64,000 nucleotides of DNA from Pseudomonas sp. UFMG81 (GCF_015354575.1 NZ_JACAFQ010000017.1:83335-147334), one strand, 5' to 3'. Shown: positions 1 through 8,805, counted from the stretch's first letter. Notes: generated by a model not told the origin, from the letters alone. Numbers and translations are program-made.

Positions 1-265
1 GCGGCGCATCGCTGGCAAGCCAGCTCCCACATCTGTTTCGGGCCAATTATGTCTGTGAGGTCTCCACTGTCCGCCTTGGTGCATGCCTTGAGTCATGTGG
101 GGCGACGGTAGCGTCCACACAGAAACAGCGTCGTACAAACAGGGCGGACAGTGGAGATGGGCCAGGAATAACTGGCCCGAAACAGATGTGGGAGCTGGCT
201 TGCCAGCGATGCGCCGCGCGGGCGGCGCTCGATCTCAAGGGCGCCACAAAATTTTCGACAAGCCC
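1..265. repeat. REP-bounded dispersed repeat, copy A (left end beyond window)
   Basis: Two REP-like arms in inverted orientation (about 1-33 and 184-220, sharing GCTGGCAAGCCAGCTCCCAC) flank a core bounded by inverted TGTTTCGGGCC (34-44) and GGCCCGAAACA (173-183). The outer right segment ends in GATCTCAAGGGCGCC and ACAAAATTTTC. The core is found again, reverse-complemented, at 44318-44475, and the outer end recurs near 18050. Open reading frames across it are artefacts of the repeat. It lies just downstream of the sensor kinase stop. Mobility is inferred from the dispersed copies; no transposase is present. Confidence 0.75.
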
Positions 266-296
266 ATAGCCGCCCTCACGCGATAACCCGATGTCC

Positions 297-2120
297 TCAA
301 GACCCACCGTGATCAACCACCAACATCACCCCCACCCGCCTGACAAGAGCCTCCAGCGAAAACGGCTTGGTCAACACCTGCATCCCCGGCGCCAGCAAAC
401 CATCCTCACCCACGGTGTGCTGCACGTACCCGGTGATGAACAGCGTTCGCAACCCAGGCCGCAGTTCGCGCCCGGCATCGGCCAGCTGCCGGCCGTTCAT
501 GCCACCCGGCAACCCGACATCGGTCAGCAGCAGGTCGAGGTGCTCGGTACCGCGCAGCACCTGCAAACCGAGGGTGCTGTCACCGGCTTCGAGCACCCGA
601 TAGCCGTGCTCGCGCAGCACCTCGGCGGTGAGCATGCGCAGGGTTGGTTCGTCTTCCACCAGCAGGATGGTCTGCCCCTGCCGCCCCGCTTGTACCGCCG
701 CTTCATCCGACGGCACAGGCACCAGCGCCTCACCCTGATGCCGAGGCAGGTAGAGAAACACCGTGGTGCCCTCGCCCACCCGCGACTCGATGCGCACCTG
801 CCCGCCCGACTGCTGGGCGAAGCCATAGATCATCGACAGCCCAAGGCCGGTGCCCTGGCCGATCGGCTTGGTGGTGTAGAAGGGTTCGAACACATGGGCC
901 AGGACCTCCGGCGGCATGCCGCTGCCGGTGTCGGCCACGCTCAGGCACAGATAGTCGCCCGCCGGCAGCTCATCGACACTGTCGGCCAGCGAGCGGTTGA
1001 CCGCCCGCAGGGTAATGCGCCCGCCCTCGGGCATGGCGTCGCGGGCGTTCAGGCACAGGTTGAGCAGCGCGTTCTCCAGCTGCCCGGCATCGACCAGGGC
1101 CGGCCATAGCGCGGTGTTGTCGATGGTTTCCAAGACGATGCCAGGCCCGATGGTGCGCTGGACCATCTCGCCGAGGCCATGCATCAGGGCGTTGATATCG
1201 AGTGGGCGTGGCTCGAGGGTCTGGCGCCGGGAGAACGCCAGCAACCGATGGGTCAGCGCCGCGGCGCGGCGTACCGAGCCTTGGGCTTCGCCCAGGTAAC
1301 GCCCGGCCTCACCCGCGCGCCCCTCGGCGAGGCGCTGCTGCAGCAGTTCCAGCGCGCCAGAGATATTGCCCAGCAAGTTGTTGAAGTCGTGGGCCAGGCC
1401 ACCGGTCAGCTGGCCCACGGCTTCCATCTTCTGCGACTGGCGCAGCCGCTCCTCGACCTGCATCAGCTCGCGGGTACGCTCAGTGACGCGCTGTTCGAGG
1501 GTGTCATTGAGCGTGCGCAGTTCAGCCGCCGTGCGGCGCTGCTGCTCTTCGGCGATGGTCCGTTCGAGCAGGTCGGCGGCGGTGCGCGCCAGGATGTCGA
1601 GCAGGCGCAGCACCCGCTCCGAAGGGTGGTGCGGTTCGCGCCAATGGTTGGAGATCATCCCCAGCAGACGGCCGTCGCGTGACAGCAGCGGCGTGGTCTG
1701 CGCGGCGCGGATACCGGCACGGCGGAACGCCTGCAACTCTTCGGTGCCGGCGATCTCGGCCCATTGTTCGAAGTCGGCAATGACCGCCCGCCGGCCCTGG
1801 CGCAGTGCCAGCGCACAACTGCTCAGGGCGGTCGGGCTCACCCATTGCCAGAAGCGCACCGCGTCCTCCGCCAGGCCGCGGGAGCACAGGAGCTTGAGCG
1901 ACCCGCCGCCCTCAGGGCTGTGCAACTGCATGGTGGCGAAATGGGAACCGGTGATGGCGATGGCGGCATCGATGATACGGCCGTACAGGGCCGCGCTGTC
2001 CTGTTCGCCGATCAGGGCGACGCTGATGCCGTGCAGCAGGTCGATATCGGACGATTCGGCAGGGGTAGCCGTGGCAAGGGTGGAAGGGGTCTGAGGAGGG
2101 AATCCGTTCACGGAGGTCAT
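297..2120 (-). CDS. Hybrid sensor histidine kinase (GAF-HisKA-HATPase-REC)
   Basis: A 607-residue soluble hybrid histidine kinase. A GAF-type sensory domain covers about 28-190 and a short coiled coil 190-232. HisKA follows with the acceptor His244 in the motif GLAHDFNNLL, which is typical of the HWE-like/DFNN class of hybrid kinases. The ATPase domain has an N box (NLCLNARDAM) and G boxes (DTGSGM, GTGLGLSM). A C-terminal receiver starts at TILLVEDEPT and carries the predicted phospho-aspartate Asp534 (LLLTDVGLPG). No membrane segment is visible, so the stimulus is probably cytoplasmic. The ATG at 2120 was chosen over a longer frame because the GAF domain begins soon after it and the longer version would run over the arsR promoter. 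No partner regulator is adjacent; ligand and output are unknown. Confidence 0.88.
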   Translation of the reverse strand: MTSVNGFPPQTPSTLATATPAESSDIDLLHGISVALIGEQDSAALYGRIIDAAIAITGSHFATMQLHSPEGGGSLKLLCSRGLAEDAVRFWQWVSPTALSSCALALRQGRRAVIADFEQWAEIAGTEELQAFRRAGIRAAQTTPLLSRDGRLLGMISNHWREPHHPSERVLRLLDILARTAADLLERTIAEEQQRRTAAELRTLNDTLEQRVTERTRELMQVEERLRQSQKMEAVGQLTGGLAHDFNNLLGNISGALELLQQRLAEGRAGEAGRYLGEAQGSVRRAAALTHRLLAFSRRQTLEPRPLDINALMHGLGEMVQRTIGPGIVLETIDNTALWPALVDAGQLENALLNLCLNARDAMPEGGRITLRAVNRSLADSVDELPAGDYLCLSVADTGSGMPPEVLAHVFEPFYTTKPIGQGTGLGLSMIYGFAQQSGGQVRIESRVGEGTTVFLYLPRHQGEALVPVPSDEAAVQAGRQGQTILLVEDEPTLRMLTAEVLREHGYRVLEAGDSTLGLQVLRGTEHLDLLLTDVGLPGGMNGRQLADAGRELRPGLRTLFITGYVQHTVGEDGLLAPGMQVLTKPFSLEALVRRVGVMLVVDHGGS

Positions 2121-2251
2121 GGTGCGTTCCGCTGTTGACTGCTGAGCAAGCACGAGCCTACCAATTAGTGCCTGCGCGCACCACTGGCGGCGGCTGCACC
2201 TGCAAGGGCACGGGCAAAATCCGGCAGGTGCTTGCCCATACATACGAAAAA

Positions 2252-2277
2252 CCATATATTCGCCAATCCATATATTC
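2252..2277 (+). promoter_or_regulatory. Putative ArsR operator (direct repeat)
   Basis: The 10-mer CCATATATTC occurs twice, at 2252-2261 and 2268-2277, spaced 16 bp start to start in an AT-rich patch 15-40 bp upstream of arsR. AT-rich ATATTC repeats are usual at ArsR/SmtB operators. It sits between the divergent kinase gene and arsR and probably overlaps the ars promoter. The binding role is inferred. Confidence 0.55.
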
Positions 2278-2291
2278 AGCCGAAACGCCCC

Positions 2292-2639
2292 ATGCTCACC
2301 CCTCCTGCACTGTTCAAGGCCCTGGCCGACGAAACCCGCGCCCGCGCCACACTGCTGATCGCTCACCAGGGCGAGCTGTGCGTCTGCGAGCTAGTGTGTG
2401 CGCTGGGCGAAAGCCAGCCCAAGATCAGCCGCCACCTCGCCCAGTTGCGCAGCAGCGGCCTGCTGCTGGACCGGCGCCAGGGCCAGTGGGTGTACTACCG
2501 TATCAACCCGCAACTGCCTGCCTGGGTGGACGAGGTGCTGCAAGTCACCGCGCATGCCAACACCGCCTGGCTGCAGGTGAGCACCGCGCGCCTGCTCGAT
2601 ATGGACGGGCGCCCGGTGCGCGCGGCCTCCTGCTGCTGA
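2292..2639 (+). CDS. arsR: ArsR-family arsenite-responsive repressor
   Basis: A 115-residue winged-helix repressor of the ArsR/SmtB family. The metalloid-sensing motif ELCVCEL has Cys30 and Cys32, the trivalent-arsenic ligands in the alpha-3 helix. A further Cys pair ends the protein (SCC) and could supply a third ligand or bind metalloid separately. The DNA-recognition helix follows (SQPKISRHLAQLRSSGLL). It opens the ars operon, 22 bp before arsB, and should repress that operon until arsenite binds. The ATG at 2292 was taken over an upstream in-frame ATG at 2232 because the family begins with the LFKALADETR helix and the upstream codons would read through the operator repeats. Confidence 0.93.
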   Translation: MLTPPALFKALADETRARATLLIAHQGELCVCELVCALGESQPKISRHLAQLRSSGLLLDRRQGQWVYYRINPQLPAWVDEVLQVTAHANTAWLQVSTARLLDMDGRPVRAASCC

Positions 2640-2661
2640 ACACCCACCTCACGAGGTCGCC

Positions 2662-3945
2662 ATGCTGGTCGCTATTGCCATTTTCCTGTTCACCTTGGTC
2701 CTGGTCATCTGGCAACCCAAGGGCCTCGGCGTGGGCTGGAGCGCCGCGCTGGGCGCACTGATCGCCCTGGCCGTGGGCGCGGTGTCGCTGCATGACATTC
2801 CCGTGGTATGGGCCATCGTGTGGAACGCCACGGCGACCTTCATCGCCCTGATCATCATCAGCCTCTTGCTCGACGAGGCTGGTTTCTTCGCCTGGGCCGC
2901 CCTGCACGTAGCGCGCTGGGCCAACGGCAGCGGCTATCGCCTGTTCAGTTTCTGCATCCTGCTGGGGGCGCTGGTGTCGGCGGTGTTCGCCAACGATGGC
3001 GCGGCGCTGATCCTCACCCCCATCGTCATGTCGCTGTTGCTGGCGCTGCGCTTCTCCCCCGCCGCGACCCTGGCGTTCGTCATGGCCGCCGGGTTCATCG
3101 CCGACACGGCCAGCCTGCCGCTGGTGGTGTCGAACCTGGTGAACATCGTTTCGGCGGACTATTTCGGCCTGGGCTTCACCGACTACGCCGCAGTGATGGT
3201 GCCGGTGAACCTGGTGAGCATCGCCGCCACGCTGCTGGTGCTGTGGCTGTTCTTCCGTCGCGACCTGCCTGCGCGCTACCCCTGCGAGGCGGTCCCCGAC
3301 CCGCGCACGGCGGTGCGCGACCCGGCCACGTTCGTCGTCGGCGGCTGCACCCTGCTGCTGTTGCTGGCCGGCCTGTTCATCCTCGAACCCTTGGGGATAC
3401 CGGTCAGCGTGGTGGCCGGTGCCTGCGCGGCGCTGCTGTTCGCGGTCGCCGCACGGGGCCGGCGTATCTCAACCCGCCGTGTGCTGCGCGAGGCGCCCTG
3501 GCAGGTGGTGATCTTCTCCCTGGGCATGTACCTGGTGGTGTACGGCCTGAAGAACGCCGGCCTGACCGACCTGCTCGCCCGCCTGCTCGACCAGCTGGCG
3601 GCGCAGGGCCTGTGGAGCGCCACCCTCGGCACCGGGCTGCTGGCGGCCGGGTTGTCGTCGGTGATGAACAACATGCCCAGCGTGCTGGTCGGCGCGCTGT
3701 CGATCCAGGCCAGCGGCGCCGAGGGCGTGATTCGCGAGGCGATGATCTACGCCAACGTCATCGGTTGCGACCTGGGACCGAAGCTCACCCCCATCGGCAG
3801 CCTGGCCACCCTGTTGTGGCTGCATGTGCTGGAGCGCAAGGGCGTGCGCATCCGCTGGGGCTATTACTTCAAGGTCGGCATCTTGCTGACCGTGCCCGTG
3901 CTGCTGATCACCCTGTCGGCGCTGGCACTACGCCTGAGCCTGTGA
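2662..3945 (+). CDS. arsB: ArsB arsenite efflux permease
   Basis: A 427-residue polytopic inner-membrane permease of the ArsB/NhaD ion-transporter superfamily, the usual length for ArsB. About 11-12 hydrophobic segments are visible. Typical family segments include a conserved Asn-Asp-Gly motif (FANDGAALILTPIV) and a second half with VMNNMPSVLVGAL and GCDLGPKLTPIGSLATLLW. It extrudes arsenite/antimonite from the cytoplasm, driven by the membrane potential; no arsA ATPase gene is present. It lies between arsR and arsC, all on the same strand with gaps of 22-24 bp, so co-transcription under ArsR control is expected. Confidence 0.95.
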   Translation: MLVAIAIFLFTLVLVIWQPKGLGVGWSAALGALIALAVGAVSLHDIPVVWAIVWNATATFIALIIISLLLDEAGFFAWAALHVARWANGSGYRLFSFCILLGALVSAVFANDGAALILTPIVMSLLLALRFSPAATLAFVMAAGFIADTASLPLVVSNLVNIVSADYFGLGFTDYAAVMVPVNLVSIAATLLVLWLFFRRDLPARYPCEAVPDPRTAVRDPATFVVGGCTLLLLLAGLFILEPLGIPVSVVAGACAALLFAVAARGRRISTRRVLREAPWQVVIFSLGMYLVVYGLKNAGLTDLLARLLDQLAAQGLWSATLGTGLLAAGLSSVMNNMPSVLVGALSIQASGAEGVIREAMIYANVIGCDLGPKLTPIGSLATLLWLHVLERKGVRIRWGYYFKVGILLTVPVLLITLSALALRLSL

Positions 3946-3969
3946 AACCACCCACCCCAAGGAGCCCCC

Positions 3970-4440
3970 ATGCGAGTCCTGTTCATGTGCACGGCCAACA
4001 GTTGCCGCAGCATCCTCAGCGAGGCCATGTTCAACCACCTGGCGCCAGCAGGCATGACGGCGGTGAGCGCCGGCAGCTTCCCCAAGGGGCAAGTGCTGCC
4101 GCGTAGCCTGACCACCCTGCAACAGGCGGGCATCGCCACCGATGATTTGAGCAGCAAGGGCAACGAAGCCTTCGAAGACAACCCGCCGGATATCGTCATT
4201 ACCGTGTGCGACAAGGCCGCGGGCGAGGCGTGCCCGGTGTACTTCGGCCCGGCGCTCAAGGCTCACTGGGGGCTTGAAGACCCCTCCGAGACAGTGGGCG
4301 ATGAACAGCGAGTGGATGCCGCGTTCCGCGCCACGCTGGCACGCATCGAGCTACGTTGCCGGGCATTCCTTGCCCTGCCCTTCGGGGCGCTCGACCGCGA
4401 GCAGCTGCAACGCGAACTGCTGCGCATCGGCACACTGTGA
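3970..4440 (+). CDS. arsC: Arsenate reductase, thioredoxin-coupled low-MW-phosphatase type
   Basis: A 156-residue cytoplasmic enzyme of the low-molecular-weight protein tyrosine phosphatase fold. The N-terminal loop CTANSCR gives the C-X5-R phosphatase signature with nucleophile Cys7. Cys80 and Cys88 (TVCDKAAGEAC) fit the resolving pair that shuttles the disulfide to thioredoxin. The general acid lies in the WGLEDPSE segment. It reduces arsenate to arsenite for export by ArsB. It is the last gene of arsRBC; no arsH follows. The ATG at 3970 is preceded by AAGGAG. Confidence 0.94.
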   Translation: MRVLFMCTANSCRSILSEAMFNHLAPAGMTAVSAGSFPKGQVLPRSLTTLQQAGIATDDLSSKGNEAFEDNPPDIVITVCDKAAGEACPVYFGPALKAHWGLEDPSETVGDEQRVDAAFRATLARIELRCRAFLALPFGALDREQLQRELLRIGTL

Positions 4441-4597
4441 CACCGTCGGCGACTTGGAAGCGCCGGTTTCTCTGCTAGCCTCATCGCCAGTGGCAAACAG
4501 CCCATGGTGTGAGTAAGGATGCTCAGGCATTGACGATGGCCCCTTACCCCGACGTACATGGTTGGACTCATGTATGGACAAAAGGTAGGGGAACCCC

Positions 4598-5899
4598 GTG
4601 GCCAATTCAGCATTCCAGCCAGGCGGCGCGAGAGCGTGGTGGGTGTGGGCACTCGCCGTCGTATTCGTGGTGTATCTGTTCAGCGTTCAGACCGGCTATT
4701 CGATCGTCAACCCGAACATCCAGCAAAGCGTGGCGCTGTCGGTCACCCAGGTGGCCGCCATCGCCGCCACCTACACCTGGGTATTCGCCATCTGCCAGTT
4801 CTTCGGTGGCGCGCTGCTCGACCGTCTCGGCGCGCACAAGGTGCTGCCGGCCTCGGTGGCGCTGGTGACCCTGGGTGTGTTCATCTTCGCCAACGCCACC
4901 TCCTACGGCATGCTGATCGCCTCGCAATTCGTCATGGCGCTGGGCGCCTGCACCGGCTTCGTCGGCGCCGGCTACATCGGCGGGCAGTGGTTCGGCATGG
5001 CCAAGTTCAGCCTGATGTTCGGCCTGGTGCAGTTCTGCGCCTCGCTGTCCTCGGCGTTTTCGGTCAACGCCCTGCAGTACGCCCTGGGCGCCCTGCCCTG
5101 GCGCGAGCTGTTCAACTATGTGGGCGTGGCCGGTATCGGCCTGACGGTGCTGGCCTTCCTGTTCCTGCGCAACCCCACCCCGCTGGATGCAGGTGATGGC
5201 GGTGGCGCCGCACGCTTCATCGGCTCGGTACTCGGGGCACTGCTGGAGGTGGCGAAGATCCCCCATGTGTGGCTCAGCGCGCTGATCTGCTCGGCGCTGT
5301 TCGGCAGCCTGCTGGCGGCGGGCGTGGTGTGGACGCCGAAACTGATGCTGACACTGGGCGCCAGCGCCGGCACGGCGGCGTTCAGTTCGTCGCTGTTGTG
5401 GCTGGGCCTGGCCGCCGGCTGCCTGGTGCTGCCGGCACTGTCCGACCGCACCCGGCGGCGCAAGCCGCTGATCGTGGTGGGCTGCCTGGTGCAGCTGGCC
5501 TGCGCGGCGGCCCTGCTGTACGTGCCCGGCATCCCGGTGCCGCTGGCGATGGCCATCAACTTCGTGTTCGGCTTCGCCAACTCGGCACATATGCTCACCT
5601 TCAGCTCGGCCGCCGATGTGGTGCCACCGCAGTTGATCGGTACCTCGGCCGCCTTCGTCAACGGCCTGGCCTTCATCGCCGGTGGTTTCATGATCGCCGC
5701 CCCTGGCGCGCGCGTGGTCTCCGGCGAAAGTGCGGGCCTGGCCGAGCACACCCTGGCACTGGCCGAGTATGCCGCCGAACCGCTGCTGATCGCCCTGGCC
5801 GCTGCCTTGGTATTGGCACTGATCATGCGCGAAAGCTACCCCGGCTCCACACCCAGCAAGGCGCATGGAGATGTCCAAGGTCAAGGCACTGCGAGCTGA
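4598..5899 (+). CDS. MFS transporter (OFA/oxalate-formate antiporter-like)
   Basis: A 433-residue major facilitator with 12 predicted membrane segments and the loop 2-3 signature (GGALLDRLGAHKVLPA). The N-terminal half (YSIVNPNIQQSVALS, then GYIGGQWFG) resembles sugar-phosphate or oxalate/formate antiporter subfamilies, but the substrate cannot be assigned. The start is the GTG at 4598: the closest upstream in-frame ATG (4574) is followed by a stop, and a GGTAGGGGAA ribosome site precedes the GTG. The gene stands alone, 157 bp after arsC, so it is probably a separate unit rather than part of the ars operon. Confidence 0.85.
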   Translation: MANSAFQPGGARAWWVWALAVVFVVYLFSVQTGYSIVNPNIQQSVALSVTQVAAIAATYTWVFAICQFFGGALLDRLGAHKVLPASVALVTLGVFIFANATSYGMLIASQFVMALGACTGFVGAGYIGGQWFGMAKFSLMFGLVQFCASLSSAFSVNALQYALGALPWRELFNYVGVAGIGLTVLAFLFLRNPTPLDAGDGGGAARFIGSVLGALLEVAKIPHVWLSALICSALFGSLLAAGVVWTPKLMLTLGASAGTAAFSSSLLWLGLAAGCLVLPALSDRTRRRKPLIVVGCLVQLACAAALLYVPGIPVPLAMAINFVFGFANSAHMLTFSSAADVVPPQLIGTSAAFVNGLAFIAGGFMIAAPGARVVSGESAGLAEHTLALAEYAAEPLLIALAAALVLALIMRESYPGSTPSKAHGDVQGQGTAS

Positions 5900-5981
5900 T
5901 CGGGTCACCTTCAGCGGCGACCCTTTTCTCAACAAACCGCGCGATTGCCGGCGCTACGGCCGTGCACGCAGCCCCGGGCGC

Positions 5982-6635
5982 TCAACCGCGATAGCGCCCC
6001 GGCTTGTGCCAGCTGATCAGGATGGCGTTCATGGCCATTGTGCCGATCAACGACCACAACAGCTTGTCCAGCGGTAGGCTCAGGCTGGCCAACAAGAACA
6101 GTACGGCGTCACAGGCCAGCTGCGACAAGCCCGCGTTGATGGAAAACCGCCGCTGCACCCACAGCACCAGGGCACCGGTGCCGCCCATGGAGGCGTTATG
6201 CCGGGCCAGGCACAGGATGCCCATGCCCAGGAGCGTGCCCCCCAACAGCCAGCCATGCCCGGGGGCGATGCCTGACAGGTTGAGCATGGGGCTGACCCAG
6301 CCGACACCCAGGCCCAGCGAAATGCTGACTCCGATACTTTTGAGGGTGAACGCGCGGCCCATGGTGAACCAGGCAAACAGCAGGAACGGGATATTGATCA
6401 GCGGCACCAGCACGGACGGCGTGAGCGGCACGATGTACGCGCCCAGCAGTGCCATACCGGCGATGCCGCCCGTGATCAGGCCGCTCTTGCCGAGGATGGC
6501 GATGCCAGTGGCGGCAAGCGACACCCCGATGAACAAGCCGTAGAGGTCATCCACGACGCTGTGGCGCGGATAGGCGCCGGGCTGAAGCCGTTGCTGGGTG
6601 CACACCGCAAGCGGTGTTGGCTTATCGCTGTTCAT
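5982..6635 (-). CDS. YitT-family (DUF161) membrane protein
   Basis: A 217-residue inner-membrane protein with about six hydrophobic segments. The characteristic YitT glycine motifs are TGGIAGMALL after the first helix and ASMGGTGALVLW near residue 150. The family's transport substrate is unknown. The start overlaps the end of the upstream Phd-like gene by 14 bp in another frame, which indicates translational coupling. It is convergent with the MFS gene. An Lrp-type gene is divergent at the head of this two-gene unit and may regulate it. Confidence 0.8.
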   Translation of the reverse strand: MNSDKPTPLAVCTQQRLQPGAYPRHSVVDDLYGLFIGVSLAATGIAILGKSGLITGGIAGMALLGAYIVPLTPSVLVPLINIPFLLFAWFTMGRAFTLKSIGVSISLGLGVGWVSPMLNLSGIAPGHGWLLGGTLLGMGILCLARHNASMGGTGALVLWVQRRFSINAGLSQLACDAVLFLLASLSLPLDKLLWSLIGTMAMNAILISWHKPGRYRG

Positions 6636-6807
6636 AGGGGGTGCTCATCACGGTGGTCGCGCCCTTGCTCAGGCCCTGGGCAGCGGTGATGCGGGCAACC
6701 TCGATACCGTGACGGACGATAATGATCTCGGCGCCGTGGATGACCTGTTCGAGGATGTACTCCAGGCTTGTCTGCGCTTCGGGCATTTCGTATTTCACTT
6801 GGTACAT
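6622..6807 (-). CDS. Phd/YefM-like antitoxin-fold protein without a toxin
   Basis: A 61-residue protein. Residues 1-45 read like the Phd/YefM fold: a short strand, an amphipathic helix (TSLEYILEQVIHG), then the hairpin EIIIVRHGIEVARI, as in prevent-host-death antitoxins. The usual toxin-binding C-terminal tail is short. No PIN, RelE or Doc gene is adjacent; the downstream gene encodes a YitT membrane protein and overlaps it by 14 bp. It could be a solitary autoregulatory DNA-binding protein controlling yitT. Its promoter lies in the 183-bp divergent gap with the Lrp gene. Confidence 0.65.
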   Translation of the reverse strand: MYQVKYEMPEAQTSLEYILEQVIHGAEIIIVRHGIEVARITAAQGLSKGATTVMSTPYEQR

Positions 6808-6990
6808 GGCGCTCTCTCATCGGCATCAGCCTCCCTGACGTCGCGCCGGCGAATCGCTCCGGCGCCGCGTTGCGATCGGTGTTGATCGCGAAGGCAGAAG
6901 TTCATTCTGATCGGTACAACGCCGAATGTGCTTTTGAATTTCAGGAGAATCGCCCTAACATTCAGCAAATCCTTTCGTAGAAAACAAAAT

Positions 6991-7455
6991 ATGCAAAAAA
7001 ACAATCTTGACGACATGGATCGCCGCATTCTTCAGGTGCTGAGCAAGGATGGCCGCGCCAGCATGCAGGAGGTGGGCAGGCAGGTCGGGCTATCGCCCAG
7101 CCCTTGCTGGCAACGGATCAAGCGGATGGAGGAAGCGGGGGTCATCCAGGGCTACGGGGCGCGCATCGACCTGACCGAACTCGGCTACGGCGACGGGCTG
7201 ATCGTCATGCTCACCCTCGAGCACCACAGCGACGAGATTCTCGACATGTTCGAGCGGGTGCTGGCCGAAATTCCCGAGGTGATGGAGGCCTACCTGGTGT
7301 CCGGTGAATACGACTACTGCCTGCGCCTGGCGGTGAAGGACACCCGCGATTATGAGCGGCTGCTGCGCGAGAAGCTGTACAAGATCCCTGGCCTGCGGCA
7401 TTCGGTTTCGAGCTTCGTGCTGCGCCAGCTCAAGGCGGCCAGTGTGCCGCTTTGA
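6991..7455 (+). CDS. Lrp/AsnC-family transcriptional regulator
   Basis: A 154-residue regulator. An N-terminal AsnC winged HTH (LDDMDRRILQVLSKDGRASMQEVGRQVGLSPSPC split over about 5-35) is followed by the RAM/AsnC effector domain (about 68-150), with the family segments GYGDGLIVML and YLVSGEYDYCLRLAV. Such proteins form octamers or dimers sensing amino acids. The ATG at 6991 was preferred to an upstream in-frame ATG because the family starts with the LDxxDRxIL helix. It is divergent from the phd-like/yitT pair and convergent, 3 bp apart, with the anti-sigma gene. Ligand not predictable. Confidence 0.9.
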   Translation: MQKNNLDDMDRRILQVLSKDGRASMQEVGRQVGLSPSPCWQRIKRMEEAGVIQGYGARIDLTELGYGDGLIVMLTLEHHSDEILDMFERVLAEIPEVMEAYLVSGEYDYCLRLAVKDTRDYERLLREKLYKIPGLRHSVSSFVLRQLKAASVPL

Positions 7456-7458
7456 GCG

Positions 7459-8157
7459 TCAGATCACTTTCACTGCGCGACCGATGAACTTCACCGGCCC
7501 AGTCGGCAGCCCGGTGGGTGAACCGCCGGCTTTCTCCAGGGTCAGCTCGAACAACTGGTTGGCCTCAAGCGGTGGCAAGCTCTGCAGCGGAACGCGATAG
7601 GGCTCGCCAGGCTTGACCAGGCCCAGCGAAACCGGCGCGCGCCACTGCTCGCCCTTGGTCCAGAACTGCAGGGCCATGCCGTCGGGGACCGCGTCCAGCC
7701 CCAGCGGAATCAGCTCGATCATGCGGCTGTCGCTGGCCTGCACCACCCAACCGGGGGCCTGGCTGTTCGGCGCCACCAGTACCACCACGTACCGGGTCGC
7801 AGGAGCGGGCGTTGCCAGCAAGATGAACGCCAGCACCAGGCTTGCGGCGAGCCCTGCGGCACTGAGCCCTTGCCACAGGCCCAGGCGTTGCCACCCGCCA
7901 ACCTGCGCCCGTGTGGACGGTGCGGGCAGCTCGTCAAGGCTGCGCTGGATACGGCGCCACAGGCGGGCATCCGGTGGCACGGGAGAAACCAGCGCATTCA
8001 ACTCCAGCAAGCGGGCCTCCCAGGCATCCACGGCGGCGCGCAGGGCTGGGTCGGTATCCAGCCGCGCTGTCAGCTCGGCATGCTGATCCGCCGGCAAAGC
8101 CCCCAGCACATACTCCCCGGCCAGGGTGTCCAATTCTTCGGCAGCATCCGGCTTCAT
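7459..8157 (-). CDS. Anti-sigma factor (RskA/ChrR-like zinc-less type)
   Basis: A 232-residue bitopic membrane protein. The cytoplasmic N-terminus (about 1-75) has the anti-sigma helix bundle with LAGEYVLGALP, which is typical of RskA-type anti-sigma factors. One membrane helix follows (about 92-114, AAGLAASLVLAFILLATP), then a periplasmic anti-sigma-K domain to the end. The ATG at 8157 overlaps the sigma-factor stop as ATGA; a GTG nine bases upstream is the alternative. It should sequester the co-encoded sigma factor until a periplasmic signal releases it. Confidence 0.87.
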   Translation of the reverse strand: MKPDAAEELDTLAGEYVLGALPADQHAELTARLDTDPALRAAVDAWEARLLELNALVSPVPPDARLWRRIQRSLDELPAPSTRAQVGGWQRLGLWQGLSAAGLAASLVLAFILLATPAPATRYVVVLVAPNSQAPGWVVQASDSRMIELIPLGLDAVPDGMALQFWTKGEQWRAPVSLGLVKPGEPYRVPLQSLPPLEANQLFELTLEKAGGSPTGLPTGPVKFIGRAVKVI

Positions 8158-8702
8158 TCCAGGCACTCCCGCAGCGCCTTGAGGCTGCGCTTGATCCAGG
8201 CTTTGACGGTACCCAGTGGCGCACCCAGCAAGCCGGCGATCTCGGCGTGGCTGCAGCCGTCCACATACGCATGCAGGATGCTGCGCCGCGGTGCGGGCTG
8301 CAGTTGGTCAAGGCAACGGTAGAGCTTCGCCGAGCCTGACCAGAGTTCGCTTTCGTCGGGTGCCGCGTGCACGAAGGAGGACGCATCGATGCCTGCTTCG
8401 TCGAGCAGGCTTTCACGGCGGGTATCGCGTATCGCGTTCAGCGCCAGGTGGCGGGTGATGCTGTAGATCCAGCCCCGGGCCGTGCCGCGTGCGGGGTCGA
8501 AGCTCGCTGCGCGCGTCCAGATGCGGATGATCGCGTCGTGGACGATATCTTGCGCCATGCCATCGTCACGGGCGATGCGCCGGGCAACACCCAGCAGGCG
8601 TGCGCCTTCATGATCGTAGAGCGCCTGCAAGGCTCGCCGGTCGCCCTGCGCGCAAGCCGCCAGGCAGCGTTGGTAGTCGAAGGCAACGACAGGCGAGTTC
8701 AA
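8154..8702 (-). CDS. ECF RNA polymerase sigma factor (sigma-70 family)
   Basis: A 182-residue ECF sigma factor. Region 2 includes ALYDHEGARLLGVARRIARD and AQDIVHDAIIRIW; region 4 ends with SHAEIAGLLGAPLGTVKAWIKRSL. The start is taken as TTG at 8702, with AAGGAAG nine bases upstream. The longer ATG frame at 8828 adds about 42 residues unlike any sigma factor and would run into the end of the neighbouring DUF3455 gene. The anti-sigma gene overlaps its stop. The DUF3455 gene 103 bp upstream on the same strand is a likely regulon member. Confidence 0.88.
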   Translation of the reverse strand: MNSPVVAFDYQRCLAACAQGDRRALQALYDHEGARLLGVARRIARDDGMAQDIVHDAIIRIWTRAASFDPARGTARGWIYSITRHLALNAIRDTRRESLLDEAGIDASSFVHAAPDESELWSGSAKLYRCLDQLQPAPRRSILHAYVDGCSHAEIAGLLGAPLGTVKAWIKRSLKALRECLE

Positions 8703-8805
8703 CGTGTGCGGCTTCCTTGTATCCGGCAAGGTTCCCCGGCCATCCGGCCGGGGGCTTGCCAACCAGCGTAGATGACCGAGTGCAAGGTGTCTGCTCAGGC
8801 CCGCG

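Noticed and set aside
2121..2366. N-terminal extension of the hybrid kinase
   Set aside because: The extra 82 residues do not match any domain and cover the ars promoter; the GAF domain begins after the ATG at 2120.
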